Shown here: in pieces, positions 1-7,876 of the stretch
Position numbering within the stretch: position 1 is the stretch's first letter
Layout: each line of letters opens with the position of its first letter
DNA from: an uncultured Saprospiraceae bacterium
GTDB taxonomy: Bacteria; Bacteroidota; Bacteroidia; Chitinophagales; Saprospiraceae
DNA: 64,000 bases
Direction: 5' to 3'
Assembly (NCBI GenBank): GCA_937926205.1
Contig: CALEYL010000027.1
Span: forward strand, 1-64,000
Program-made: the position numbers and the translations under genes
Notes under the pieces: model-generated
Told to the model about the DNA's origin: nothing
The model's database searches: none
The model's input: the letters and a program-made list of their open reading frames with translations, nothing else

Positions 1-20
1 GAAGGCTGGAGGCTCTACGA

Positions 21-83
21 TGTGTATAAACCGTAGCTGCCGGCAGGCAGGGTAGACGGGGAATCCTGCTCAAATTGAAAGCA
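21..83 (+). repeat. Dispersed intergenic repeat, copy A
   Basis: The segment tgtgtataaaccgtagctgc and what follows recurs near-identically at 58272-58303 and, inverted, at 57867-57899. Its second half (ctgccgg..ggcagggtagac..cctgctcaa..gaaagc) recurs at 47753-47797. It lies just downstream of the stop of the kbl-like gene and is followed at 89-127 by a low-complexity tandem stretch of tctac/tttctac units. No coding function is seen; it looks like a short mobile or recombinogenic intergenic repeat family. Confidence 0.7.
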
Positions 84-127
84 GAATGTCTCTTTCTACT
101 TTCTACTCTCTACTTTCTACTCTCTAC

Positions 128-1315
128 CTAAATCACCCCCAACTCCTTTCCAACCTTCGTAAAAGCGGCCACGGCCTTTTCCAAATCCTCCCGTTCGTGG
201 GCGGCAGACATTTGCACACGAATGCGGGCTTTGCCTTTCGGTACTACCGGAAAGAAAAAGCCGATGACGTAAATGCCTTCTTCCAGCAGGCGCTTTGCAA
301 AACGCTGGGAAAGCGGCGCGTCGTAGAGCATAACCGGTACGATGGGGTGCTCGCCGGGAATGATGTTGAAACCGGCTTCTGTCATCGCCTGGCGGAAATA
401 CCGGGTATTGACTTCCAGTTTGTCGCGAAGGGCCGTACTGTTGCTCAGCATGTCGAGCACAGCAATGGAGGCGCCGACAATGGCTGGCGCCACGGTATTG
501 GAGAACAGATAAGGGCGCGAGCGCTGGCGCAGCAGTTCCACGATTTCTTTTTTGGCCGCCGTGAATCCGCCCGAAGCGCCGCCCATGGCTTTTCCAAGGG
601 TGCCGGTAACAATGTCGATGCGGTCCATGACATTGCGGTATTCGTGGGTACCCCTGCCTGTTTTACCCAAAAAACCGGTTGCGTGGCACTCGTCAATACC
701 CACCATGGCTTTGTATTTTTCTGCGAGGTCGCAAATTTTATCCAACTGTGCGATGGTGCCGTCCATGGAAAAAGCGCCATCGGTGAAAATCAGGCGACGG
801 CGTGCGGCACTGGTTTCTTTCAACTTTTCTTCCAGATCAGCCATGTCGTTGTGTTTGTAGCGAAAACGCTGGGCTTTGCACAAACGGATGCCGTCAATAA
901 TGGAAGCGTGGTTGAGTTCGTCGGAAATGATGGCGTCTTCTTCTGTCAGAAGTGGCTCAAACAAGCCGCCATTGGCATCAAAAGCTGCGGCATAAAGAAT
1001 GGCGTCTTCCATACCGAGAAACGCCGCAATTTTGGCCTCCAGGGCTTTGTGGATGTCCTGCGTGCCACAAATAAAACGCACCGACGAAAGCCCGAAGCCG
1101 TGCGAATCGATGGCAGCTTTGGCAGCGGCATTAACGGCCGGGTGTGAAGAAAGCCCAAGGTAATTGTTGGCGCAGAAATTGAGTACTTCCCCGCCCTGAG
1201 TGGTGCGAATATGGGCGCCCTGCGGGGTGGTAATGATGCGCTCTTCTTTGTAAAGCCCCGCATCGCGTATTTCCTGCAGTTCCTGCTGCAGCGCAGGTTC
1301 GACGTTTTGGAACAT
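128..1315 (-). CDS. kbl: Glycine C-acetyltransferase (2-amino-3-ketobutyrate CoA ligase)
   Basis: This 395-aa protein is a PLP-dependent alpha-oxoamine synthase. It cleaves 2-amino-3-ketobutyrate with CoA to glycine and acetyl-CoA, the second step of threonine breakdown in the cytosol. The N-terminus carries the NFCANNYLGLSSHP block typical of the family (about residues 46-59). The aldehyde-binding lysine lies in the TGTLGKAMGGASGG segment (about residues 238-251), and the HATGFLGKTGRG block precedes it. Length and ends match Kbl rather than the longer serine palmitoyltransferases or BioF. The ATG at 1315 gives the usual start. No threonine dehydrogenase gene is visible next to it, so it appears monocistronic. 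Related AONS enzymes such as BioF are the alternative, but the N-terminal region and the SRPYLFSNT block favour Kbl. Confidence 0.93.
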   Translation of the reverse strand: MFQNVEPALQQELQEIRDAGLYKEERIITTPQGAHIRTTQGGEVLNFCANNYLGLSSHPAVNAAAKAAIDSHGFGLSSVRFICGTQDIHKALEAKIAAFLGMEDAILYAAAFDANGGLFEPLLTEEDAIISDELNHASIIDGIRLCKAQRFRYKHNDMADLEEKLKETSAARRRLIFTDGAFSMDGTIAQLDKICDLAEKYKAMVGIDECHATGFLGKTGRGTHEYRNVMDRIDIVTGTLGKAMGGASGGFTAAKKEIVELLRQRSRPYLFSNTVAPAIVGASIAVLDMLSNSTALRDKLEVNTRYFRQAMTEAGFNIIPGEHPIVPVMLYDAPLSQRFAKRLLEEGIYVIGFFFPVVPKGKARIRVQMSAAHEREDLEKAVAAFTKVGKELGVI

Positions 1316-1359
1316 GGTTGTATTTTTTTGAATGGCTAAGGTAGTAATTCTTTTAGTTT

Positions 1360-1650
1360 GCAGTCATTGAGTTGGCAGTTGGCAGTTTTGAGTGTACTTC
1401 TGATTAAGCGGGCATTTTCAGATTGAGCAAACGGATAAAATAGTTTCAGTCTTTAAGTTGCTTTTTTGATTTAAAATATTGAATATTATATTTTTATAAA
1501 AAAATTAACCTTTAATAGAATTACGCTCACTCCTGCCAACTGCACTCCTGCCAACTGCCGACTATTCGTAAGTCTACTGATTATTATTTACTCGCATTTT
1601 TAATATAAGTTCGCTCACTCCTGCCAACTGAAAAACTACCGACTGCCAAC
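1360..1650. repeat. Intergenic region with AGTTGGCAG-type short repeats
   Basis: The 335-base gap between the kbl-like and WbqC genes contains repeated words of the form tgccaactg and its complement (near 1368-1385, 1532-1560 and 1618-1645), set in AT-rich sequence. The same words occur at 25967-26030 and 51618-51680. No gene, RNA or convincing terminator was recognised here. Confidence 0.5.
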
Positions 1651-2274
1651 TCAAACAACCAACATCTCCACTGCTCCTGGTCCCAGACAAAACAAAGCAT
1701 CCAGCATGCTAAGGTTGGGCAGGAAGTCGTAGCGGTCTTCAAAAACCTGATGGTAAGGGACGGGCGTAAAGTGCGGATCAGCGGCATGCAGGTGGCTCCT
1801 CGGATGGATGGTGTTGCGCAGGTCGATTATACCCGGATTGCCTTTTTCCTGATAGCTTTCCGTTAGTTGCAGGTTGACGTTCAGCCGCAACAGGCACAGC
1901 ATGGTCTGCAAAATTTCAAGGTTAAAATCGAACAGGAAGGGATAGGGTTTTTCGTAAAAGGGTTTTAAATCGTCGGCATAAAATTCAAAGAAAGGCGCAT
2001 TGCCGTAAGCGGAGCGAATGGATTGCCAGTGTTGGCGCTGCCAGGATTCGTAATAAGCAATGCGTACGTCGCGGATGCCCTGCTGCTCGTTTTTGCCTTT
2101 GATGAGCGGGATGGTGAGCCGGGTCAGGCCGTTCGCTGCGGCAATGTGGCAACGGTTGCGGTAGCTGCCTTTTTGGTAATGTTCCCACTGCTCGATGAAA
2201 ACAGGTTCACCGATGGCCAGTTTGGCGAAATATTGGATAGCGGGAAGGTATTGGATTTCGAGTAGAACAGACAT
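1651..2274 (-). CDS. WbqC family protein
   Basis: This 207-aa protein matches the WbqC-like family, common in Bacteroidota and in O-antigen clusters; the biochemical role is not settled. Seen in the sequence are the N-terminal EIQYLPAIQYFAKLA block, the YQKGSYRNRCHIAAANG motif, the LTIPLIKGK block and the C-terminal RSHLHAADPHF and YHQVFEDRYDFLPNLSMLDALFCLGP segments, the last being the best-conserved part of the family. It lies 20 bases downstream of the DUF5615 gene on the same strand and could be read through from it, although a functional link is not implied. No signal peptide is present, so it should be cytoplasmic. Start is the ATG at 2274. Confidence 0.85.
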   Translation of the reverse strand: MSVLLEIQYLPAIQYFAKLAIGEPVFIEQWEHYQKGSYRNRCHIAAANGLTRLTIPLIKGKNEQQGIRDVRIAYYESWQRQHWQSIRSAYGNAPFFEFYADDLKPFYEKPYPFLFDFNLEILQTMLCLLRLNVNLQLTESYQEKGNPGIIDLRNTIHPRSHLHAADPHFTPVPYHQVFEDRYDFLPNLSMLDALFCLGPGAVEMLVV

Positions 2275-2294
2275 GCTGGCAATATTGTATCGTG

Positions 2295-2645
2295 CTAACC
2301 TTTAGAATTGGGGCGGTTAATTCGCACCAATTGCTTCTCAAGATTCCCTGCCCGGGCTTCTATGGCTTCATGGATACGATGTGCCAGGGCTTTGTAGTCT
2401 TTGTCTTCGGTACAGATAATAATTCCAAAATGGTCGGGTAGAAAACGATGTAACCGCTTAAAATGATTGTAATTGAAGGTCACCACGATGCGCTTTTCGG
2501 CAAGCGCAAAATTGAGTACTTCTTCGTCCGGGATGCGCCTGTTGTCGTTCCCAGCCGCTTTTGTTGTCAACACATCATGTCCTAATTGTTGAAGCATTTC
2601 TACGACAGCGTAATAAAAATTTTCATTGGCATAAATACGCGCCAT
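2295..2645 (-). CDS. DUF5615-type PIN-like protein (putative toxin)
   Basis: This 116-aa protein resembles the DUF5615 family of PIN-like proteins, which are usually paired with a DUF433 protein in type II toxin-antitoxin-like modules. The first acidic strand reads IYANENFYYAVVEMLQQLGHDV (ANEN replacing the usual DEN), and the second motif reads VVTFNYNHFKRLH, the N-rich version of the family. Its start overlaps the stop of the DUF433 gene by one base (TGATG), so the two are probably translationally coupled. RNase activity is a family-level expectation and the substituted acidic residues leave it open whether this member is active. It is about the usual family length. Confidence 0.75.
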   Translation of the reverse strand: MARIYANENFYYAVVEMLQQLGHDVLTTKAAGNDNRRIPDEEVLNFALAEKRIVVTFNYNHFKRLHRFLPDHFGIIICTEDKDYKALAHRIHEAIEARAGNLEKQLVRINRPNSKG

Positions 2646-2980
2646 CAGTCAATTTCTTCATTTTCAATAATCTGATTATCAATTTCTTCCTGATTAGCAC
2701 GATAATAATTCCAGGCATTCTTCAAGTCTTCCGGGGTTAACGTCGGAAAATTGTACAAAATTTCCATATCACTCATGCCGAGCCTACGGGAATTAACCAA
2801 AGACCAAACTGGGATTCTGGTTTTGGCAATGCACGCATCACCGCCACATACCCCCGGCGTTTTTTCGATCCCCGGGAATACATTCGTCAGATCGCTAATG
2901 ACCCATTGCAGTAGTTGAGCCTTATCCGAAGGTGACATTTTGGGAAGCAATGCCCCTGCTTCTTGAAGTGCTGTCGGCAT
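2645..2980 (-). CDS. DUF433 domain protein (putative antitoxin)
   Basis: The C-terminal half, with the pattern GVCGGDACIAKTRIPVWSLV and then GMSDMEILYNFPTLTPEDLKNAWNYYRAN, is a clear DUF433 domain, a small winged-helix-like domain found as partner of PIN-like DUF5615 proteins. The N-terminal about 40 residues are helical and of unknown function. I chose the ATG at 2980 (MPTALQ, 111 aa); the reading frame extends upstream to a TTG at 3025. The gene ends in the TGATG overlap with the DUF5615 gene, and the two form a compact module. The acidic C-terminus (NQIIENEEID) could contribute to binding the basic partner. Autoregulation is inferred from the family only. Confidence 0.75.
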   Translation of the reverse strand: MPTALQEAGALLPKMSPSDKAQLLQWVISDLTNVFPGIEKTPGVCGGDACIAKTRIPVWSLVNSRRLGMSDMEILYNFPTLTPEDLKNAWNYYRANQEEIDNQIIENEEID

Positions 2981-3092
2981 GTCGATTCTTTTTGCAAAAA
3001 TATCACAATCAAGTGGATGGAACAAATTGTGGACGATAACATTTGTTTTTCAAAAGCAAGTGTTATCCCTTGAATTTTGAGCCAACCCCTCT

Positions 3093-4454
3093 CTACCGCT
3101 TCGGCCTTGTCCCCCTAAACCCCGGCGTATTGCCCGCCATTGGATTACCGCTGCCAAATCCTGGCATCTTCGTCATCTGGTGCATCATTTTGCTCATCTG
3201 CTCAAACTGCTTGATGAAGGCCTGGATTTCGTCGAGGGTTTTTCCACAGCCGCCCGCAATGCGCTTTTTGCGGCTCATGTTCAGCAATTCCGGGTTGGCG
3301 CGTTCTTTTGGCGTCATGGAAAGGATGATGGCTTCTATTTTGTTGAAAGCGCTGTTGTCGATGTCGATGTCGCGCATCATTTTGCCCATACCGGGAATCA
3401 TGCCCATCAAACTTTTCAGGTCGCCCATTTTCCGGATCTGGTTGATCTGGCTCTGGAAGTCGTTGAAATCAAATTTGTTCTTTTTGATTTTCGTTTCCAG
3501 GCGTTTGGCTTCCGCTTCGTCAAACTGATCCTGTGCACGCTCCACCAGTGAGACAATATCTCCCATGCCGAGAATCCGCTGCGCCATCCGGTCGGGGAAG
3601 AACACATCGAGGGTGTCCATTTTTTCGCCGGTGCTGACAAATTTGATCGGTTTGCCAACGGTGTATTTTACGGAAAGCGCGGCTCCACCACGGGTATCGC
3701 CATCGAGTTTGGTGAGCACGACGCCGTCATAATCAATGACATCATTGAAGGTTTTTGCGGTATTGACCGCATCCTGGCCCGTCATGGAATCCACGACAAA
3801 CAGCGTTTCATTGGGTTGAATGGCGGTGCGGATGGCCGCAATTTCTTTCATCATATCCTCGTCAATCGCCAAACGACCTGCCGTATCCACGATTACCGTG
3901 TCGAAACTGTGCGATTTGGCGTGCTGGATGGCATTAAGGGCAATCTGTACCGGGTTTTTATTTTCCGGCTCTTTGTAAATTCCTGCACCGACCTGCCCGG
4001 CCAGTACCGTCAACTGATCGATGGCCGCCGGACGATACACGTCGCAAGCCACCAGCAGCGGACTTTTGCTGCGCTTGGATTTGAGGAAAAGCGCCAGTTT
4101 CCCAGAGAAGGTCGTTTTACCGGAACCCTGCAGGCCCGCAACCAAAATGACTGTCGGTTTTCCGTTGAGGTTGAGCCCTGCTGCTTCTCCGCCCATCAAT
4201 TCCACCAGTTCATCCATGACGATTTTCACCATCAGGTCGCCCGGTTTCACGGATTTGAGGACGTTTTCTTTGCCCATGGCCTTGTCTTTCACCTTGTCGG
4301 TGAATTCCTTGGCAATTTTATAGTTGACGTCGGCATCCACTAAGGCGCGACGAATTTCTTTGATGGATTGGGCTATGTTGATCTCGGTAAGGCGGCTTTC
4401 TCCCTTAAGCGTTTTGAAGGCGCTTTCCAAACGATCGCTCAGACTATTGAACAT
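3093..4454 (-). CDS. ffh: Signal recognition particle protein Ffh
   Basis: This 453-aa GTPase is the protein part of the signal recognition particle, which targets inner-membrane proteins co-translationally to FtsY and SecYEG. The N domain occupies the first about 90 residues. The GTPase has the P-loop GLQGSGKTTFSGKLA (about 108-122), DTAGRLAIDEDMM, and TKLDGDTRGGAAL. The M domain is rich in methionine (for example MKSLMGMIPGMGKMM-like segment and MMHQMTKMPGFG near the end) and ends in a basic RGTRPKR tail. Length is normal for Bacteroidota. A TAnnTTTG box lies at 4493-4500 on the same strand, about 40 bases upstream of the ATG at 4454. The gene appears monocistronic. Confidence 0.98.
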   Translation of the reverse strand: MFNSLSDRLESAFKTLKGESRLTEINIAQSIKEIRRALVDADVNYKIAKEFTDKVKDKAMGKENVLKSVKPGDLMVKIVMDELVELMGGEAAGLNLNGKPTVILVAGLQGSGKTTFSGKLALFLKSKRSKSPLLVACDVYRPAAIDQLTVLAGQVGAGIYKEPENKNPVQIALNAIQHAKSHSFDTVIVDTAGRLAIDEDMMKEIAAIRTAIQPNETLFVVDSMTGQDAVNTAKTFNDVIDYDGVVLTKLDGDTRGGAALSVKYTVGKPIKFVSTGEKMDTLDVFFPDRMAQRILGMGDIVSLVERAQDQFDEAEAKRLETKIKKNKFDFNDFQSQINQIRKMGDLKSLMGMIPGMGKMMRDIDIDNSAFNKIEAIILSMTPKERANPELLNMSRKKRIAGGCGKTLDEIQAFIKQFEQMSKMMHQMTKMPGFGSGNPMAGNTPGFRGTRPKR

Positions 4455-4492
4455 GGTTGATCTGCATTTATGCGGTTGTACAAAACAGGGGG

Positions 4493-4500
4493 CAAATATA
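4493..4500 (-). promoter_or_regulatory. Bacteroidota -7 box for ffh
   Basis: Reading on the minus strand, TATATTTG matches the TAnnTTTG consensus of the Bacteroidota primary sigma factor. It would start transcription near 4486, giving a leader of about 30 bases before the ffh ATG. A -33 TTG is not obvious at the ideal distance. Confidence 0.5.
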
Positions 4501-4606
4501 GAAATTTCAGCGCAATTTTGATGTACCTGATTGTTGCCCGAATACCTTACTCAGCTTAACAATAATTTATTGTGCTGGTTTTGTCTTTTTTCAAAATAGG
4601 TTTCAC

Positions 4607-4614
4607 TACTTTTG
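4607..4614 (+). promoter_or_regulatory. Bacteroidota promoter for the OmpA-like operon
   Basis: TACTTTTG fits TAnnTTTG, and a TTTG at 4580-4583 lies 23 bases upstream, close to the -33/-7 spacing of the phylum. The predicted transcription start near 4621 lies upstream of the ATG at 4692 and argues against starting the protein at 4572. Confidence 0.55.
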
Positions 4615-4691
4615 GAAGAAGAGAAAATGATGCACTGAATTTTAGTGCATTGGCGATATTTTTCATTCATCATAAAACGAAAATACCAATT

Positions 4692-5528
4692 ATGAGTGCG
4701 CCATTAAAAGTCATCATTATGCTGGTGATTTGGTTGCTTTACTCACTGATTGCTTACAAAGGGTGTTTGCAGCAATGCTGTTCGGCAGATGCCGCTTCGA
4801 TCTCACAGGCAGACTCGAATGCGGTGGATTCCGGCGCTATGGTGCGCTATCCCCTTGACTTTCAGTGGGCCAACGCCACCGCTTTCACCAATAGTGGCTT
4901 TCCTGAGATGAAGCAACGGTTGCTCGCTCAGATGAAAGACAACAACCTGTTGCAGATAACAGGTCTTTATTACGAAGCCGAACCCAAGCCCGATGGCTAC
5001 GACAACATGGGTTTTGCCCGGGCAGACGCTGTGAAAAAATTATTTGCAGGCGATGTTCCCGACGATCGGATCCAACTTCGCGCTCGCCTTGTGGACGAAA
5101 AAGACGGCGTTCGGAAAGGCTATTTCGAAGGCGTCGCTTTTGAATGGATCACACCGGAAGCCAAAGTGGAAGAAAGTGTTGAAGAACTCGACGACCGCAT
5201 CATCATCCGTTTCCCGACTGGTTCTGTAAAAAGGGAATACGATCCTAAAGTAGAGACTTATTTATCAAAACTGGCCGAACGCGTCAAGAGAACGGGCGAA
5301 CGCATTTCCCTCATTGGGCATACCGATAATGTTGGCTCCGATCAGGTGAACAACGAACTTGGATTGGGCCGCGCCAATCAGATCAAAAATACCCTTGTCA
5401 AAGCAGGGGTCAATGCTGATCTGGTGAGTGTCGATTCCAAAGGGAAAACGCAGCCGGTAGATTCCAACAATACGGAAACCGGACGCCAGAACAACCGTCG
5501 CGTAGAGGTGCGGTTGATGAAACAGTAA
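4692..5528 (+). CDS. OmpA family protein
   Basis: This 278-aa envelope protein has one N-terminal hydrophobic segment (MSAPLKVIIMLVIWLLYSLIAYKG) followed by a Cys-containing CLQQCC stretch. It ends in an OmpA C-terminal peptidoglycan-binding domain over the last about 110 residues, with the hallmark LIGHTDNVGSDQVNNELGLG and GRQNNRRVEV motifs. The domain binds diaminopimelate in peptidoglycan and tethers proteins to the wall. The central region (residues about 50-160) is not recognised. The frame is open upstream to 4572, but the promoter box at 4607-4614 makes the ATG at 4692 the better start. The next gene follows after 32 bases and is likely co-transcribed. Confidence 0.85.
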   Translation: MSAPLKVIIMLVIWLLYSLIAYKGCLQQCCSADAASISQADSNAVDSGAMVRYPLDFQWANATAFTNSGFPEMKQRLLAQMKDNNLLQITGLYYEAEPKPDGYDNMGFARADAVKKLFAGDVPDDRIQLRARLVDEKDGVRKGYFEGVAFEWITPEAKVEESVEELDDRIIIRFPTGSVKREYDPKVETYLSKLAERVKRTGERISLIGHTDNVGSDQVNNELGLGRANQIKNTLVKAGVNADLVSVDSKGKTQPVDSNNTETGRQNNRRVEVRLMKQ

Positions 5529-5560
5529 TATTCTTCAAACTCTATCAAAAACGACAAACC

Positions 5561-6535
5561 ATGTTGCTCAATACTTTCTTTTTACAAGATGCCGCTACCG
5601 CCCTGGGCCTGCCTTGCTGGTTGCTGTGGGCGCTTTGTTCATTAGGCGCCTTTCTGCTCGGCCTCTTACTCGGCTGGTGGCTTTGGTACCAATACCGTCG
5701 TCGCAGTGTTGAACTGGAGGAAGACCTGAAAAACCTGAGGGTTAGATATGGCGACCTTGAAAAAGACTACGCCAGCCTGAAGTACCAGCTCGATGAAGTC
5801 AACAAAGAAAACAAAGCCTTACACGTGTCGCTGAACCAATGCGATTCCGACAAAGCGGTGCTGAAAACCAAACTCGCCAAATACGAAGAAGGTGAAGGCG
5901 TTATGGTTGTTGGCAGAGGAGCAGGCGGCGTTGTTGATTACGCGGCGCTGCTGGGACAGGAAAACCTTCAGATCGTAGAAGGCATTGGCCCGAAAATCGA
6001 AGAGTTGCTTCAGCAAAACAACATCAAAACCTGGTCAAATCTGGCCGCCTGGAGCACCGACGACCTGAAGGATATTTTGGAAAAAGCCGGTCCAAACTAC
6101 CGCATCCACGATCCATCTTCCTGGCCAAAGCAAGCCCTGCTGGCTGCTGAAAACCACTGGGACGACCTGATTGCGCTGCAAAAAGCCTTAGATGCCGGCA
6201 AGGACTCTGAAACAGGCGATCCAACGCCTTCCAAGGTTGAAAAAATGATTGCCAAGTTGCTGGGCTTCACGACCAACCACGCCGATCTGAAAATTGTAGA
6301 AGGCATTGGTCCTAAAATCGAACAACTACTGAAAGCTGCGGGCATCAATACCTGGTCGGATCTGGCACAGGCGCCACTCGATCGCCTGAAAGAGGTCCTT
6401 GCCGGTGGCGGAGAAAGCTTCCGTCTCGCTGATCCGTCTACCTGGGCGAAGCAGGCCGAACTTGCCGCCAATGGCAGATGGGGCGAGCTGAGCGATTACC
6501 AGGCCTTTTTGGACGGGGGGAAAGACCCGATGTAG
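5561..6535 (+). CDS. Membrane-anchored coiled-coil protein with two tandem HhH-like repeats
   Basis: The 324-aa protein begins with a transmembrane helix (about residues 18-44), then a heptad-rich coiled coil (about 48-112), a glycine-rich linker, and two copies of an about 78-residue unit at 136-214 and 243-321. Each unit opens with the pattern L-IVEGIGPKIE-LL, then INTWSDLA-like and DPS-W-KQA--AA--W, and resembles helix-hairpin-helix domains seen in ribosomal L21-associated or flap-endonuclease-like proteins of COG3743 type. HhH domains usually bind DNA or RNA without sequence specificity, but here they sit on a membrane-anchored stalk beside an OmpA-like gene, so an envelope or nucleoid-tethering role is possible. 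The function is unknown. The two units are a clear internal duplication. Confidence 0.75.
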   Translation: MLLNTFFLQDAATALGLPCWLLWALCSLGAFLLGLLLGWWLWYQYRRRSVELEEDLKNLRVRYGDLEKDYASLKYQLDEVNKENKALHVSLNQCDSDKAVLKTKLAKYEEGEGVMVVGRGAGGVVDYAALLGQENLQIVEGIGPKIEELLQQNNIKTWSNLAAWSTDDLKDILEKAGPNYRIHDPSSWPKQALLAAENHWDDLIALQKALDAGKDSETGDPTPSKVEKMIAKLLGFTTNHADLKIVEGIGPKIEQLLKAAGINTWSDLAQAPLDRLKEVLAGGGESFRLADPSTWAKQAELAANGRWGELSDYQAFLDGGKDPM

Positions 6536-6544
6536 ACCTGTATA

Positions 6545-6579
6545 AAGTGAGGGTTTGGCTCGAAGTCAAGCCCTCACTT
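6545..6579. terminator. Convergent hairpin between the HhH gene and the flippase gene
   Basis: The arms aagtgaggg (6545-6553) and ccctcactt (6571-6579) are perfectly complementary around a 17-base loop. The hairpin lies between two convergent genes and touches the stop of the flippase gene. There is no clear T tract on either strand, so factor-independent termination is uncertain. Confidence 0.4.
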
Positions 6580-7876
6580 ATCCCCAAACCGAATACCCAA
6601 ACGCTACTACCAAGCCCGCCGAATAACCTGCCCACCACCTCAAATCAGTGTATTGCTTGATGGAGATTCCAAACCTCCGATGCAGGTAGACGCTCAAAAT
6701 GACCTTTTCTAAAGTCGCACCCAAAACGGTACCCATGGCGATGCCGGTCAGGCCGAAATACTGCGCTAAAATAAGGCTGAGCAGGATGATGAATATTAAT
6801 TCGATCACCGAAGAAAGCAAGGCAATTTTATTGGACTGCAAAGCCATCAGCACCGAACGGGGGAAAAGCACCCGACTGATGGTGACAAGCAGGAAAGCGT
6901 TAAAAATGACTGCGCTTTCTGAAAAGGCTTTCGTAAATACGATGGGGAAAAAGTACTGACTGGTCAGCATCAGCAGGATGGAAAGCGGAAAAAGCAGGTG
7001 AAACTGACGCAGGGAACGCATTTTCAACTGAGCCAGGCCATTTTGTAAATTGCCTGCCAAGGCCGGGATCATGGCCGTGCCCAGACCATTTGTCAGCGCA
7101 ACAACCAGAGGGAACTCGCGGGCGCCGTAGCGAAACACCGCAAAAGTGGCTTCGTCATCGCGGTACAAATACCCTACCAGCCAAAAACTGAAGGAGTTGA
7201 CCAACCCGCCAATCAGCGCATACAAGGCCAGCGGCCAGGCAATGCGTGTCCATTTGCGCAGCAGCGTGCCATCCCATACCAGTCTTCCCGATTGCCATAC
7301 CAACACGCTCAGCCACACAAATTTCAGGGCGCCAAGAGCAATCAGCCCATAAAAGCTCCATGAAAAATCGGCGCCAAGAGCTACCGGGATGAGCACGACG
7401 GCGATTTGTCCGCCGAAACTCAGCATTCCAAACCCAAAAATCAGCGCTGCTTTTTTGTGCAGCAGGTAGATGTTTTCGATGAGAAAAGCGGGCAGGTTGA
7501 AAAGTTGCCACAACAAAAACAACTCGTAATAGGGTAGACCTGGTCGGCTGGCAAGGGTCAAAATGGCAATATCTTTCCCAAGCCAAAGCCCGGCAAACAA
7601 CAAAGCGCTCAGCCCTGTGAAAAGTAAATAGGCGCTTCCGGTAAGCCGCCGCTGTTCTGTTTCACCAAGCGTGGGAAAGTAGGAGAGGAGGGCCTGAGAA
7701 AGTCCGGTCACCCAAAAAGCGCTGACCAGAATGCCGATGTACTGCAGGATTTCATACACGCCGATCTGACCAGCAGGCAATCCAAATTGTGCCAGCAGGA
7801 TGCCCGTCAAAATGGCGCCCCCCTGCCGCATCAGATAAAACCACTGGAGCGCCCCCGCAGCGTCAAATCGCTTCAT
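6578..7876 (-). CDS. Polysaccharide biosynthesis flippase (MOP superfamily)
   Basis: This 432-aa integral membrane protein has about 12 to 14 hydrophobic helices and belongs to the MATE/oligosaccharide flippase (Wzx-like) group that moves lipid-linked sugars or related substrates across the inner membrane. The start region GGAILTGILLAQFGLPAGQIGVYEILQYIG and the repeated NGLGTAMIPALAG and SVLMALQSNKIAL segments fit polysaccharide flippases. The first helix begins close to the N-terminus, as usual. The ATG at 7876 lies inside the end of the saccharopine dehydrogenase-like gene (14-base overlap), so the two are probably translationally coupled. No glycosyltransferases are nearby, so the substrate cannot be proposed. 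Confidence 0.8.
   Translation of the reverse strand: MKRFDAAGALQWFYLMRQGGAILTGILLAQFGLPAGQIGVYEILQYIGILVSAFWVTGLSQALLSYFPTLGETEQRRLTGSAYLLFTGLSALLFAGLWLGKDIAILTLASRPGLPYYELFLLWQLFNLPAFLIENIYLLHKKAALIFGFGMLSFGGQIAVVLIPVALGADFSWSFYGLIALGALKFVWLSVLVWQSGRLVWDGTLLRKWTRIAWPLALYALIGGLVNSFSFWLVGYLYRDDEATFAVFRYGAREFPLVVALTNGLGTAMIPALAGNLQNGLAQLKMRSLRQFHLLFPLSILLMLTSQYFFPIVFTKAFSESAVIFNAFLLVTISRVLFPRSVLMALQSNKIALLSSVIELIFIILLSLILAQYFGLTGIAMGTVLGATLEKVILSVYLHRRFGISIKQYTDLRWWAGYSAGLVVAFGYSVWG

Noticed and set aside
86..1147. Long plus-strand reading frame (353 codons) opposite the kbl-like gene
   Set aside because: It is antisense to a well-supported gene, with no recognised domain and a composition expected of a complement frame.
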